Assembly: GCA_005772895.1 (NCBI GenBank)
Contig: SXIH01000010.1
Span: 1 to 64,000 of the forward strand
Source: Bacteroidota bacterium
GTDB lineage: Bacteria > Bacteroidota > Bacteroidia > 2-12-FULL-35-15
Length of the DNA stretch: 64,000 nt
Direction of reading: 5' to 3'
Part shown: one piece after another, positions 35,127 to 44,043 of the stretch
How positions within the stretch are numbered: the stretch's first letter is position 1
Layout: every line of letters starts with the position of its first letter
Translations under genes and position numbers: made by a program
Notes under the pieces: generated by a model
Told to the model about the DNA's origin: nothing
The model's input: the letters and a program-made list of their open reading frames with translations, nothing else
The model's database searches: none

Positions 35127-37349
35127 TCAAATTCTAACACCGATAACACACACATCGTCTATTTGTTCCAATTTCCCTTTCCAGTTTTCAAATGTTTCAT
35201 TCAGCATATTTTTCTGTTCTTTAACTGGTTTTTCATAAATAGAAATAAGCAGATTTTTTAACTGACTGTATTTGAATTTTTTTCCTTTTTCACCTCCAAA
35301 TTGATCCGCATAACCGTCAGTAAAAAGATATATGGATGTTCCTTTTTCCAATTGAAATTCATGATTTACAAACGGCTGCATATCGTCATTATAACCGATA
35401 CATTGTTTATCCGGTTTTATTTCATCCAAAGTCTTGTCTTTTAACAAATACAATGGATTATTTGCACCTGCCCATTGTATTTTTTTTGTTTTCAAATCCA
35501 CACGAATAATAGACATATCCATTCCATCATTTGTTTCCTGCTGCTTTCCTGATTGCCTTAACTCTTTTACAACTTTATTACGCAGTAGATTAAGAATTTC
35601 AGCTGGCGAATACAATTCACTGCTTGCTGTAATTTCATTTAAAAAAGCAATACCTAACATACTCATAAACGCACCTGGAACACCATGCCCTGTGCAATCT
35701 ACAGCAGCAAGATAGAACTGACCCTCTTTTTCAAGTGCCCAATAAAAATCTCCACTTACAATATCTTTTGGTTTAAATAAAATAAAGTGTTCTGGCAAGT
35801 GACTTGTTACGTGATCTTGCTCTTTCAGTAATGCATCTTGAATTCTCTTCGCATAATTTATAGAATCAATAATATCTTTGTTTTTTTCTTCAACTATTTC
35901 TTTTTGTAATTCTATAATTTTCTTCTGCTCTTCTGTTTGCTTGTTTTTTTCCTCGATTAATTTTTTTTGTTTTCGAGCAATCCTGAGTGCACGAAAAACA
36001 TAACCGGCAAAAAGAAACACCAAAATCAATCCAATAGAAACAAACAGCAAAACCATTTTTTGTTTCTTACTATCCACTTCTGCTATGGCATCTTTTTTAT
36101 CCTGCTCTGCTTTAGCCTGAGCTTCCTTTTTCTCAAACTCGTAGGTAATTTCTTTGCTGGCAATTTCTTTATCTTTTTCTTTATTATAAAGTGAATCTTT
36201 TATGTGAACAGAAGTTTGAAAATGCTCTAGAGCAAGAGAATACTTTCCAGTTTTTTTATACAAATTACTTAAGCATTCGTGATTTAGTCTTATTTCATCC
36301 TGAGAGCCCATTTCCTCAGACATTGCAAGTGCTCTTTTAAAATATGACTCGGCCTCACTATATTTATCAGTAGCAGAATAAACACTTCCAATAGTACGAA
36401 GACCCGGTGCAATTAAATTTTTAGAACCCAGCTCTTCTTTTAATTTTAAGGATTTCAATAAATATTCAAGCGCCTCTGTATAATCTTTTCTTTCATAATA
36501 AATACTACCAATATTTCCCAAACTTCTAGCAACTCCAGGTTTGTATTTAAGTTGCTGTGTCATTTTCAAAGCATTAAAATAACAACTGAGTGCTTTTGTA
36601 TAATTTTTCTGATCACCATAAACTCCACCCATGTTTCCTAAATGTCTAGCCACACCAGGTTTATTTCCAAGCTCTTCATCCATCTTTAAAGCTCGTTCAT
36701 AATAATGTAGTGTCTTTTGATAGTTCTTAAGTTTATGATACACAATTCCGATATTACCAAGATCGGTAGCTATTTCTTTTTTGCTCCCTAGTTCTTCATC
36801 CAGCTTAAGCGCCTGAAAATAATAATCGAGTGCTTTACCATAATCAGCTTGTTTTCTGTAAACTATGCCAACATATCCAAGTGTATTTGCTTTACTAATT
36901 TTTATTCTCCGTGTTTGTGATGCACTCAAATTTTTCAAAGCCAAAAGTTCTTCCCACAGCTCAAGAGATTTTTTGTAAAAATCCATTGAGGCGATATAAT
37001 TGTCTTTATCATCATTAAATGAACCTAAATGATAATAGGAAACGCCCAATCCTATTTTTATTTCTATTTCCATTGCAGGATCAAGATTGTTCGCTAATAT
37101 TTTTTCAGACAACTGCAGTGCCTCTGTACTTAAAACAATAGCAGTATCCGAATCGTTATAGCTTAACAACCAAGCCAAAGCATTTAAGTGAGTAACTCTT
37201 GCTGTATCTGCAATGCAAGGCTTATTACAATGCGGCAGGTCTTTTTTGAGAAGATTTGATATTGAATCTATTTTGGATTGTTCTGCAAAAGAGGAAAAGC
37301 AAGAAAGAAGAATAGCAAAAAAAACAATATACCTTTTGGCAATATTCAT
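35127..37349 (-). CDS. TPR sensor with SpoIIE-type PP2C phosphatase domain
   Basis: The 740-residue protein has a signal peptide (1-22), about eight tetratricopeptide repeats (about 45-385; repeats such as DLGNIGIVYHKLKNYQKTLHYYERAL), a membrane helix (about 430-450), a coiled coil (about 455-500) and a SpoIIE phosphatase (about 510-740). The metal-binding motifs SGDFYWA, AVDCTGHGVPGAFMS, NDGMDMSII and FTDGYADQFGG are kept. The DIIDSINYAKRIQ linker is shared with the two phosphatases at 9.5-13.7 kb. The TPR part differs from theirs in repeat spacing. It is a lone gene with its own -7 box. Confidence 0.87.
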   Translation of the reverse strand: MNIAKRYIVFFAILLSCFSSFAEQSKIDSISNLLKKDLPHCNKPCIADTARVTHLNALAWLLSYNDSDTAIVLSTEALQLSEKILANNLDPAMEIEIKIGLGVSYYHLGSFNDDKDNYIASMDFYKKSLELWEELLALKNLSASQTRRIKISKANTLGYVGIVYRKQADYGKALDYYFQALKLDEELGSKKEIATDLGNIGIVYHKLKNYQKTLHYYERALKMDEELGNKPGVARHLGNMGGVYGDQKNYTKALSCYFNALKMTQQLKYKPGVARSLGNIGSIYYERKDYTEALEYLLKSLKLKEELGSKNLIAPGLRTIGSVYSATDKYSEAESYFKRALAMSEEMGSQDEIRLNHECLSNLYKKTGKYSLALEHFQTSVHIKDSLYNKEKDKEIASKEITYEFEKKEAQAKAEQDKKDAIAEVDSKKQKMVLLFVSIGLILVFLFAGYVFRALRIARKQKKLIEEKNKQTEEQKKIIELQKEIVEEKNKDIIDSINYAKRIQDALLKEQDHVTSHLPEHFILFKPKDIVSGDFYWALEKEGQFYLAAVDCTGHGVPGAFMSMLGIAFLNEITASSELYSPAEILNLLRNKVVKELRQSGKQQETNDGMDMSIIRVDLKTKKIQWAGANNPLYLLKDKTLDEIKPDKQCIGYNDDMQPFVNHEFQLEKGTSIYLFTDGYADQFGGEKGKKFKYSQLKNLLISIYEKPVKEQKNMLNETFENWKGKLEQIDDVCVIGVRI

Positions 37350-37389
37350 AGCAATGGGAGATAGTTGAAAAAAAAATTGCGTTTCAAAA

Positions 37390-37397
37390 CAAATCTA
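37390..37397 (-). promoter_or_regulatory. -7 box of the TPR-phosphatase gene
   Basis: TAGATTTG on the minus strand matches TAnnTTTG about 40 nt before the ATG. It begins just upstream of a terminator (37403-37431) of the preceding gene. Confidence 0.5.
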
Positions 37398-37402
37398 ACA
37401 AA

Positions 37403-37431
37403 AAAGGAGCTCCGTAAAACGAAACTCCTTT
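37403..37431 (-). terminator. Terminator after the deiminase gene
   Basis: A 7-bp stem AAAGGAG / CTCCTTT with a 15-nt loop, followed on the minus strand by T residues, 22 bp past the stop of the 37453-39258 gene. Confidence 0.7.
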
Positions 37432-37452
37432 ATTATTTAATACTAATATTTT

Positions 37453-39258
37453 TTATTTCACCATCAATTTTTGTGTGGTAGTTCCTTCATTTGTCTCAGC
37501 AACTACTGAATAAACACCAGCACTCCACTCATGAGTATCAATAAAATAGTTTGTACTTCCTATTTTAAAATCACCACTGTGAATTACCTGAACTAACTTT
37601 CCAGTTATATCAGTAACAAAAAGTTTTCCGTTTAATTTACGCTCAGTAATAAAAGGAATACAAGTAATACCGTGACTAGGATTTGGGTAAAGAGTAGTAG
37701 AAAAAACTTCTGAAAGGTTTTCGTTTACTCCAACCGGAGCAAGTACTCTGAACTGCCACCAACCAGCAGGAGCCGGCATAGGACGAACTTGTTGCTTACC
37801 GCTGTTTGCTTGTCCTCGTATATAATAAAATATTTGTGTGCCAACAGGTTGAGCTGGAATATATCCTGTCCAAGTATCAGTAACTGCACTTGTAAGCGTC
37901 ATTGTTAAAGGAGCATAAGCAGTAGTTGTATCTGTTGTCCAATACACCTGAGCATTTGCAATTCCTGTTTTATGTTGAATAATTGCATCTACTTGGTAAG
38001 GAACGGTTGTATTGTATGTATCAGGAAGATTGTTGTGAACAATTCTCAATGGATCTTTTACACCAACACTGTGAGTGATACAATGAATAACACCACTTTG
38101 AGAAATTAAGTTTGCACTTGCATTGTCTGCATCAATCGTCACAACTTTATAACCTGGCATATTTTGTTTAATAATTCTAACAGCTGTAGTATCGTATTCT
38201 TCACGATATACCGGCATAATGATAGTTTTATTTACAATCACAAAGTTTGAATACGTTCTGTAATATGCTCCACCAAATGGAGTACCTGCATAACTTCCAC
38301 CAGTACTTGGCGGCATTGGGATACGCACAATTTTATATGGATTTCCCCAAGGATCGTTAAAATTGCTTAATACATAAGCGATGTTTGCTTCAATTTGCGG
38401 TCCATCAGAAATTCCTGTTGGAAATTCACCTACTAAAATTGTTTTCTCATCTAAATATTTCATGTGCATATCAATGTGGTGAATTCCATCATATGGAAGT
38501 TCGTCCATTTTGATATAACGGTTAATTCCGTGATAATCCTGAACAATAGAATTTATTACAGGCTCGGTATGGTTAGGATAAGCCAATGAATATGTTCCAG
38601 CTCCATCGTTTTCATCTAAAATAAGTTTGGATGCAAAAGCCGTTTCAATTCCATCTATCATCCAGTTTCCACCTGTATTCATTAAATTATTTGGTGAAAG
38701 TATTGTTTGATAAAGAGGTACATTTAAAAATGAAGCTGTAGAAATTGGCATATCATCATCATCCGGACGAGGACGATTGTATATCCAATCAACTAAAATC
38801 AATGAATCTACATCGCCAAAATAACCTGTGTTTGCAGCATAATCGCGAATCCAGATAGAGTTAAATGCTACTTCAATAAATTTCAGATTAGTAAGAGGAA
38901 TTCCGTTAGATGTCAAATCAGATTTTACAGCATTTGAATCGGCACAGTGAATAATTACATTACACTCCAATTGTGCTGCTGCAACTATTTGACGGTGAAT
39001 AGATGGAAAAGCTGTCCATGTAATTAACAATGCTTGTTGTTCTTCCCATTGTGCTGCTGTACGCACAGGCAATGGCGGAGGCGTTGTAATTGGCGCTCTA
39101 TACAATGGATTAGGTGCTTTATTGATTCTGCTTTGTAAATAAGCATCCATTTTCAATTCTTCACCAGGCGCAAAGCCTTTCGGAAGAGTGCTTGGTTCTT
39201 GAGCAAATCCAATAATTGCCAGATTTAAAAATGCGATAGAAAGTAAAAGTTTTTTCAT
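37453..39258 (-). CDS. Secreted peptidylarginine-deiminase-like protein with T9SS domain
   Basis: The 601-residue protein has a signal peptide (1-19), an arginine-deiminase-superfamily catalytic domain (about 65-410), an Ig-like segment (about 415-510) and a type A T9SS domain (about 520-601). The catalytic set is present: Asp139 in SIWIRDYA, His261 and Asp263 in HHIDMHMKYL, and Cys393 in VIHCITHSVG. NRPRP places Arg162 and Arg164 where the Porphyromonas enzyme PPAD has the pair that grips a C-terminal carboxylate. The same domain order as PPAD (deiminase, IgLF, CTD) suggests a surface or secreted enzyme that citrullinates peptides; an agmatine deiminase would be cytoplasmic and shorter. Activity is inferred. 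Confidence 0.82.
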   Translation of the reverse strand: MKKLLLSIAFLNLAIIGFAQEPSTLPKGFAPGEELKMDAYLQSRINKAPNPLYRAPITTPPPLPVRTAAQWEEQQALLITWTAFPSIHRQIVAAAQLECNVIIHCADSNAVKSDLTSNGIPLTNLKFIEVAFNSIWIRDYAANTGYFGDVDSLILVDWIYNRPRPDDDDMPISTASFLNVPLYQTILSPNNLMNTGGNWMIDGIETAFASKLILDENDGAGTYSLAYPNHTEPVINSIVQDYHGINRYIKMDELPYDGIHHIDMHMKYLDEKTILVGEFPTGISDGPQIEANIAYVLSNFNDPWGNPYKIVRIPMPPSTGGSYAGTPFGGAYYRTYSNFVIVNKTIIMPVYREEYDTTAVRIIKQNMPGYKVVTIDADNASANLISQSGVIHCITHSVGVKDPLRIVHNNLPDTYNTTVPYQVDAIIQHKTGIANAQVYWTTDTTTAYAPLTMTLTSAVTDTWTGYIPAQPVGTQIFYYIRGQANSGKQQVRPMPAPAGWWQFRVLAPVGVNENLSEVFSTTLYPNPSHGITCIPFITERKLNGKLFVTDITGKLVQVIHSGDFKIGSTNYFIDTHEWSAGVYSVVAETNEGTTTQKLMVK

Positions 39259-39275
39259 TTTAAAGAGATTTATAT

Positions 39276-39283
39276 CAAAAATA
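39276..39283 (-). promoter_or_regulatory. -7 box of the deiminase gene
   Basis: TATTTTTG on the minus strand fits TAnnTTTG, 17 nt before the ATG. It diverges from the -7 box at 39331-39338. Confidence 0.5.
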
Positions 39284-39330
39284 CATTATTTCGACCCTGA
39301 AAACAAGTTTTTTATGCAGAAAAACATCTC

Positions 39331-39338
39331 TATATTTG
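39331..39338 (+). promoter_or_regulatory. -7 box before the His-rich protein gene
   Basis: TATATTTG matches the consensus and lies 5 nt before the in-frame GTG at 39344. It makes the upstream ATG at 39314 an unlikely start for transcripts from this promoter. Confidence 0.5.
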
Positions 39339-39343
39339 CCGAG

Positions 39344-39658
39344 GTGAACAATTATATTAAAAAATATCTCGCTGTACTTTTTCTTTTTCTTTTGTTATTC
39401 CCATTAACAGAAAAGGCTTTGCATGCTTTTGAGCATCACGATGATATACACTGTTCTATTACCGACAAACATTTTCATGAACAAGAACACGAATGTTCTA
39501 TTTGCGACTTTACAATTACCGATTCGAATGGAATTCCTTGCACGGATGTTTCATTTGTAATTTCTTCACAAAAATTTTCTTACACTGAATTTATTTCCGG
39601 ACTAAGTATTCCTTATGCTTATTCCAATTTACCTTCCCGTGCCCCACCAATGGCTTAA
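39344..39658 (+). CDS. Small exported His/Cys-rich protein upstream of a TonB receptor
   Basis: About 104 residues from GTG 39344 (114 if ATG 39314 is used). A hydrophobic export segment (LAVLFLFLLLFPLTEKALHA) is followed by a short region dense in possible metal ligands: FEHHDDIHCS, KHFHEQEHECSICDF. I do not assign a named family. The gene lies 69 bp upstream of a TonB-dependent receptor on the same strand, an arrangement that suggests a periplasmic or surface metal-handling partner (Zn or Cu). The start is ambiguous: the -7 box lies inside the longer reading frame. Confidence is good for a real gene, low for function. Confidence 0.7.
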   Translation: MNNYIKKYLAVLFLFLLLFPLTEKALHAFEHHDDIHCSITDKHFHEQEHECSICDFTITDSNGIPCTDVSFVISSQKFSYTEFISGLSIPYAYSNLPSRAPPMA

Positions 39659-39727
39659 TTTTTTGAATCTTATTGTCGAGGTAAAAAAACAGTCGACATA
39701 TTATCGATTAAAAATTAAGCATACATT

Positions 39728-42157
39728 ATGAAAACATATTTATTGATTGCGCTCATTTTTTTGAGTGCAACAACTATTTCGGCTTTAAATGCTGATTTAG
39801 GAAAAACAACTTTATCAGGTAAAATAACTGATAATACAACCGGAGAAGTTATTACCGGAGCTACACTTTATATTCCCGATTTAAAAACGGGAGCAATTAG
39901 TGGATTGGATGGAACTTATAAAATTGAAAATCTTCCTCAAACAAAAATATTAATTCAGGTAAGTTTTTCGGGTTACAAAATGATTATCGAAACGATTGAT
40001 TTATCTTCAATCTCTACAAAAGATTTTGCTTTGGAACTTTCTGCAAAAGAAATTAACGAAGTAATTGTTACTGGCTCATCGCAATCAGGTGAAAGAAACA
40101 GAACTGCAACTCCAATAAGTATTGTTACAAAAACACAATTGCTTCAAAATGCTTCTACTAACATTGTTGATGCTATGGCAAAACAACCAGGTATCTCACA
40201 AGTAACAACCGGAGCTGGAATTTCTAAACCTGTCATCAGAGGATTGGGATACAACCGTGTTGTTGTTGTAAATGATGGCATTCGGCAAGAAGGACAACAA
40301 TGGGGAGACGAGCACGGAATTGAAATGGATGAATTTTCAATAAACAAAATTGAAATTTTAAAAGGACCCGCGAGTTTAAGCTATGGCTCAGATGCAATTG
40401 CAGGAGTAATAAATATGTTGACTGCTCCGACTCTACCCGATGGAAAAATAAATGCAAACATTCTGGCAAACTATCAAACGAATAATGGTTTAATTGCTTA
40501 TTCCGCAAACTTAACAGGAAATCTAAAAGGATTTATTTGGGACATACGATATAGCAATAAAATGGCTCATGCTTATCAAAACAAATACGATGGTTATGTT
40601 TTGAATTCTGGATTTAAAGAAAATACTGTTGGTGGAATTATCGGACTTAATAAATCATGGGGATATTCACATTTGCATTTTAATATGTATGAATTAACTG
40701 CTTCAATTGTAGAAGGAGACAGAGATAGCGCATCAGGAAAGTTTATTAAACCTGTTGTTATAAATGACTCTACCGAAGAAATGGTAATTGCTGAAGATAC
40801 AGATTATAAAAATTATTCAGAGGGAATTCCTTTTCAAAAAATCAAACATTATAAAGCAGTTTTGAATAATAATTTTGTAGTCGGACAAGGAAGTGTGAAA
40901 GCAATAATAGGGTTTCAACAAAATCACCGACAGGAATTTGGCAATGTTTTTAAACCAAAAGAATACGGTTTATACTTTTTATTAAATACTATTAATTACG
41001 ATTTGCGTTATGTGTTTCCTGAAAAAAAGAAATTAAATATTTCAATAGGAGTAAATGGGATGCAACAAACATCACAAAATAAAGGAATAGAGTTTTTAGT
41101 TCCTGAATATAATTTATTTGACATTGGAGGTTTTGTAATCGTAAAAAAATCGTTTGGCAAATTGGATTTAAGTGCAGGAATCAGATATGACAATAGAAAA
41201 CAAAATAGCAAGGATTTATATTTGGATTCATTAGGTACAAAGACGGATGTTACAGACTCAACCAGTTTTCACCAGTTTACAAAATTCAATTCTACTTTTT
41301 CAGGAATATCTGCAAGCGTTGGCGCAACATATCAATTTACTGAAAGTGTATACGCTAAACTAAATGTAGCAAAAGGGTATCGTGCGCCAAACATTTCAGA
41401 ACTTGGTGCAAATGGAGAACATGAAGGAACGGGAAGATTTGAAATTGGCAATCCGGATTTAAAAGCAGAAAGCAGTTTACAATTTGATTTAGGATTAGGA
41501 TTAAACTCCGAACACATTACAACTGAAGTTGATTTGTTTCACAACACGATTGATAATTTTATTTTTTTGCAAAAGCTAAATAGTTTTAATGGAGGAGATT
41601 CTATAACTAATGGTGCAAACACTTTTGAGTTTGTTCAAGGCAATGCTACATTATTAGGAGGAGAAATCAGTATTGATATTCACCCTCATCCTGTTCACTG
41701 GTTGCATTTTGAAAATTCATTTTCATTTGTTCAGACAACACAAAAAAACCAACCAGATTCTTTAAAACACTTACCATTGATTCCCGCTCCAAAGTTAGTT
41801 TCGGAGCTGAAGGCTGATGTTACGAAATTGGGAAAATTTATTTCAAATGCTTATGTATGTCTTGAGTTAGAAAATTATTTTGAACAGAATAAATTTTATT
41901 CAGCTTTTGGGACTGAAACAAAAACTCCAGGTTATAGTTTGATAAATTTAGGATTAGGAGGAGATATTGTTAGAAAAACAAAAACAATTTGTTCAATATA
42001 TATAAGTGTAAACAACGTAACGGATGTTGCTTATCAAAATCATTTAAGCAGATTAAAATATGCTCCCAAAAACAATACAACAGGAAGAAAAGGTGTTTAC
42101 AATATGGGTAGGAATATTAGTTTAAAACTTCTGATACCATTAGAGTTGAAGAAATAA
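39728..42157 (+). CDS. TonB-dependent outer-membrane receptor
   Basis: The 809-residue protein has a signal peptide (about 1-20), a carboxypeptidase-regulatory-like beta domain (about 28-110: LSGKITDNTTGEVITGATLYIP), a plug domain (about 120-235: GISKPVIRGLGYNRVVVVNDG ... ILKGPASLSYGSDAIAGVIN) and a 22-strand barrel ending in a basic/aromatic strand. The DGIRQEGQQWGDEHGIEMD loop with a His and acidic cluster recalls metal-type receptors, and the preceding His-rich protein agrees. No SusD partner follows, so a polysaccharide role is unlikely. Substrate (zinc, copper or a metallophore) is inferred. It converges on the MFS gene with 7 bp between stops. Confidence 0.9.
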   Translation: MKTYLLIALIFLSATTISALNADLGKTTLSGKITDNTTGEVITGATLYIPDLKTGAISGLDGTYKIENLPQTKILIQVSFSGYKMIIETIDLSSISTKDFALELSAKEINEVIVTGSSQSGERNRTATPISIVTKTQLLQNASTNIVDAMAKQPGISQVTTGAGISKPVIRGLGYNRVVVVNDGIRQEGQQWGDEHGIEMDEFSINKIEILKGPASLSYGSDAIAGVINMLTAPTLPDGKINANILANYQTNNGLIAYSANLTGNLKGFIWDIRYSNKMAHAYQNKYDGYVLNSGFKENTVGGIIGLNKSWGYSHLHFNMYELTASIVEGDRDSASGKFIKPVVINDSTEEMVIAEDTDYKNYSEGIPFQKIKHYKAVLNNNFVVGQGSVKAIIGFQQNHRQEFGNVFKPKEYGLYFLLNTINYDLRYVFPEKKKLNISIGVNGMQQTSQNKGIEFLVPEYNLFDIGGFVIVKKSFGKLDLSAGIRYDNRKQNSKDLYLDSLGTKTDVTDSTSFHQFTKFNSTFSGISASVGATYQFTESVYAKLNVAKGYRAPNISELGANGEHEGTGRFEIGNPDLKAESSLQFDLGLGLNSEHITTEVDLFHNTIDNFIFLQKLNSFNGGDSITNGANTFEFVQGNATLLGGEISIDIHPHPVHWLHFENSFSFVQTTQKNQPDSLKHLPLIPAPKLVSELKADVTKLGKFISNAYVCLELENYFEQNKFYSAFGTETKTPGYSLINLGLGGDIVRKTKTICSIYISVNNVTDVAYQNHLSRLKYAPKNNTTGRKGVYNMGRNISLKLLIPLELKK

Positions 42158-42164
42158 ATTAACA

Positions 42165-43373
42165 TCATCTGGTTATTGAAACCATTCTATATTTGATGAT
42201 GATTGATGACAGTATAGTAAGTAGAGCAATTACACAAATTGCTGTTTCAATATTAAACACATCAGCAATTACGCCTGTAAGAATTGCACCAATTGCATAT
42301 CCTAAATCTCTCCATAATCTAAATGTTCCAAGACTTTTTGCTCTGTCTTGTGGATTTGTATTTTCTGCAATAGTTGCCAAAAAAGTAGGGTACACCATTG
42401 CTGTTCCCCAACCAAGTAGTATGGAAAGAAAAACAAAATGCAGAAATGTACTAGCAAATAGTAGAAATAAGAGCGCAATTCCCTGAAGAAACATTCCCCA
42501 AAACAACATACTCTTTTTAGAGAAATGATCTGCCATCTTTCCAGTAATTAATTGTCCAAGTCCCCAAACGGCAGGATAGACTGCAGTAATAATTCCGATT
42601 TTTTCTAAAGAGAAATCTTTTTGAGCTAAAAGAATTGGGAAAATTCCCCACACCATTCCATCATTCAAATTATTAATTAATCCAGCTTGAGTAACGGAGC
42701 TCAGATTTCTATCTTTCCAAGTTGTATCCCAAAAAATATTTTTTAGTGGTGGTATTTTATTCAAACCTATTTCTTGTTCAACATGGTTCGATGTATCTTT
42801 TACAAAAAGTAAACTTGTAAAAAAACCTAAGAACACCAGAACAATTCCGATGTAGAAAGGATATGGTCTTAGTCCGTACTCTCCTGCTATCCATCCCGTA
42901 AGAAATGCAACGAATGCAACAGAAAGGTAACCTGCAAATTCATTTATTCCCATTGCAAATCCTCTTTGTTTTTCTCCTACCAAATCTATTTTCATTACCA
43001 CAGTACTACTCCATGTTAATCCCTGATTTATTCCCAATAAAATATTGGCAGTAATAATCCAATTCCAGTTGGGTGCATACATCAAAATGAAAGGGACAGG
43101 AATTCCAATTAACCAGCCAACGACAAGAAGATTTTTTCTTCCTAATTTGTTTGCTAAACTTCCTGTGTAATAATTTGCAATTGCTTTTACAATTCCAAAA
43201 ACAATAATAAAAGAAAGGATGGCTGTTTTAGCGGCAATGTCAAATTCGGATTCAGCAATTTTAGGAAGAATGGATCTTTCCAATCCAACCATTCCGCCCA
43301 CAAATGCATTTACAATTACTAATAAAGTAAATTGTTTCCAGTTTTCTTTGAGTCCGAGTTGTACCGTTGACAT
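42165..43373 (-). CDS. Major facilitator superfamily transporter
   Basis: The 402-residue protein has about 12 membrane segments in two halves. The loop 2-3 signature GSLANKLGRKNLLVVGW (about 71-87) contains the MFS motif A pattern, and its second-half counterpart is GKMADHFSKKSMLFWG. No periplasmic export motif or metal-ligand cluster stands out, so the substrate is unknown. It is the last gene in the leftward series that starts with the Reeler-like genes, 68 bp after the Crp/Fnr gene, so it may export a compound produced or detoxified by this island. Confidence 0.88.
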   Translation of the reverse strand: MSTVQLGLKENWKQFTLLVIVNAFVGGMVGLERSILPKIAESEFDIAAKTAILSFIIVFGIVKAIANYYTGSLANKLGRKNLLVVGWLIGIPVPFILMYAPNWNWIITANILLGINQGLTWSSTVVMKIDLVGEKQRGFAMGINEFAGYLSVAFVAFLTGWIAGEYGLRPYPFYIGIVLVFLGFFTSLLFVKDTSNHVEQEIGLNKIPPLKNIFWDTTWKDRNLSSVTQAGLINNLNDGMVWGIFPILLAQKDFSLEKIGIITAVYPAVWGLGQLITGKMADHFSKKSMLFWGMFLQGIALLFLLFASTFLHFVFLSILLGWGTAMVYPTFLATIAENTNPQDRAKSLGTFRLWRDLGYAIGAILTGVIADVFNIETAICVIALLTILSSIIIKYRMVSITR

Positions 43374-43441
43374 AATCTTGCTTATAACTGAAGCAAAATT
43401 AGGCTTAGTGAATGAGGAAGTACTTTACATATGATAAATAA

Positions 43442-44005
43442 TCAACGAATGCCTCTTATACGACTTAGGCTGACTTGGGTAATACCCAGATAAGAAGCAA
43501 CAAATTTCAAAGGCACTCTTTTCAATACATCTGGCGCTTCTTTAATAAGTGCTTTATATCTTTCTTCAGCAGTATGAAATTGAATACCTTCTATTCTATC
43601 AATCGTTCCAACATAAGCAGCTTCAAATATTAAACGAAACAATCTCTCAATTTCCGGGAATTTGTCATACAACTTAAATAGTTGTGTAGAATTTATAGCG
43701 ATTAACTCAGAATCTTCTAATACTTGTATTGCTTTTCTGGATGTTTTTCCAGTAAATAAACTTTCTACTCTTGCTATAATATTATTTTCAAATGCAAAAC
43801 TTTCTGTGATATCTATATCATCTTTAAAATAATAAATACGGGCAACACCTTTTTTAATAAAATAAATTGTCTTACAAGTATGACCAATGGGTTGCAGGTC
43901 GGTGTTCTTTTTAATTTCAACAATTTTTGAGATTTCTGCAATAGCTTTTTCTCCTTCTTTTGAAAGAGTATTATATTTATTAAAGAAATTAAAAAGTGAT
44001 TCCAT
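43442..44005 (-). CDS. Crp/Fnr-family transcriptional regulator
   Basis: From ATG 44005 this is a 187-residue regulator with a cyclic-nucleotide-binding-like beta barrel (about 5-115: CKTIYFIKKGVARIYYFKDD) and a C-terminal winged helix of the FixJ/Crp type (about 140-187: VPLKFVASYLGITQVSLSRIR). The HTH is short and ends right after the recognition helix, as in the common Bacteroidota Crp subgroup. The cAMP phosphate-binding arginine is not obvious. The longer frame from TTG 44023 is rejected. It lies 38 bp downstream of the multicopper oxidase gene (44044-45735) on the same strand. Confidence 0.85.
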   Translation of the reverse strand: MESLFNFFNKYNTLSKEGEKAIAEISKIVEIKKNTDLQPIGHTCKTIYFIKKGVARIYYFKDDIDITESFAFENNIIARVESLFTGKTSRKAIQVLEDSELIAINSTQLFKLYDKFPEIERLFRLIFEAAYVGTIDRIEGIQFHTAEERYKALIKEAPDVLKRVPLKFVASYLGITQVSLSRIRGIR

Positions 44006-44043
44006 AATTAAAGATAATACCAATAAAACAAAATTTCATGATT

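Noticed and set aside
37453-39258. Annotation as agmatine deiminase
   Set aside because: Signal peptide, Ig-like segment, T9SS domain and the Arg-x-Arg pair fit a secreted peptidylarginine deiminase better than a cytoplasmic agmatine enzyme.
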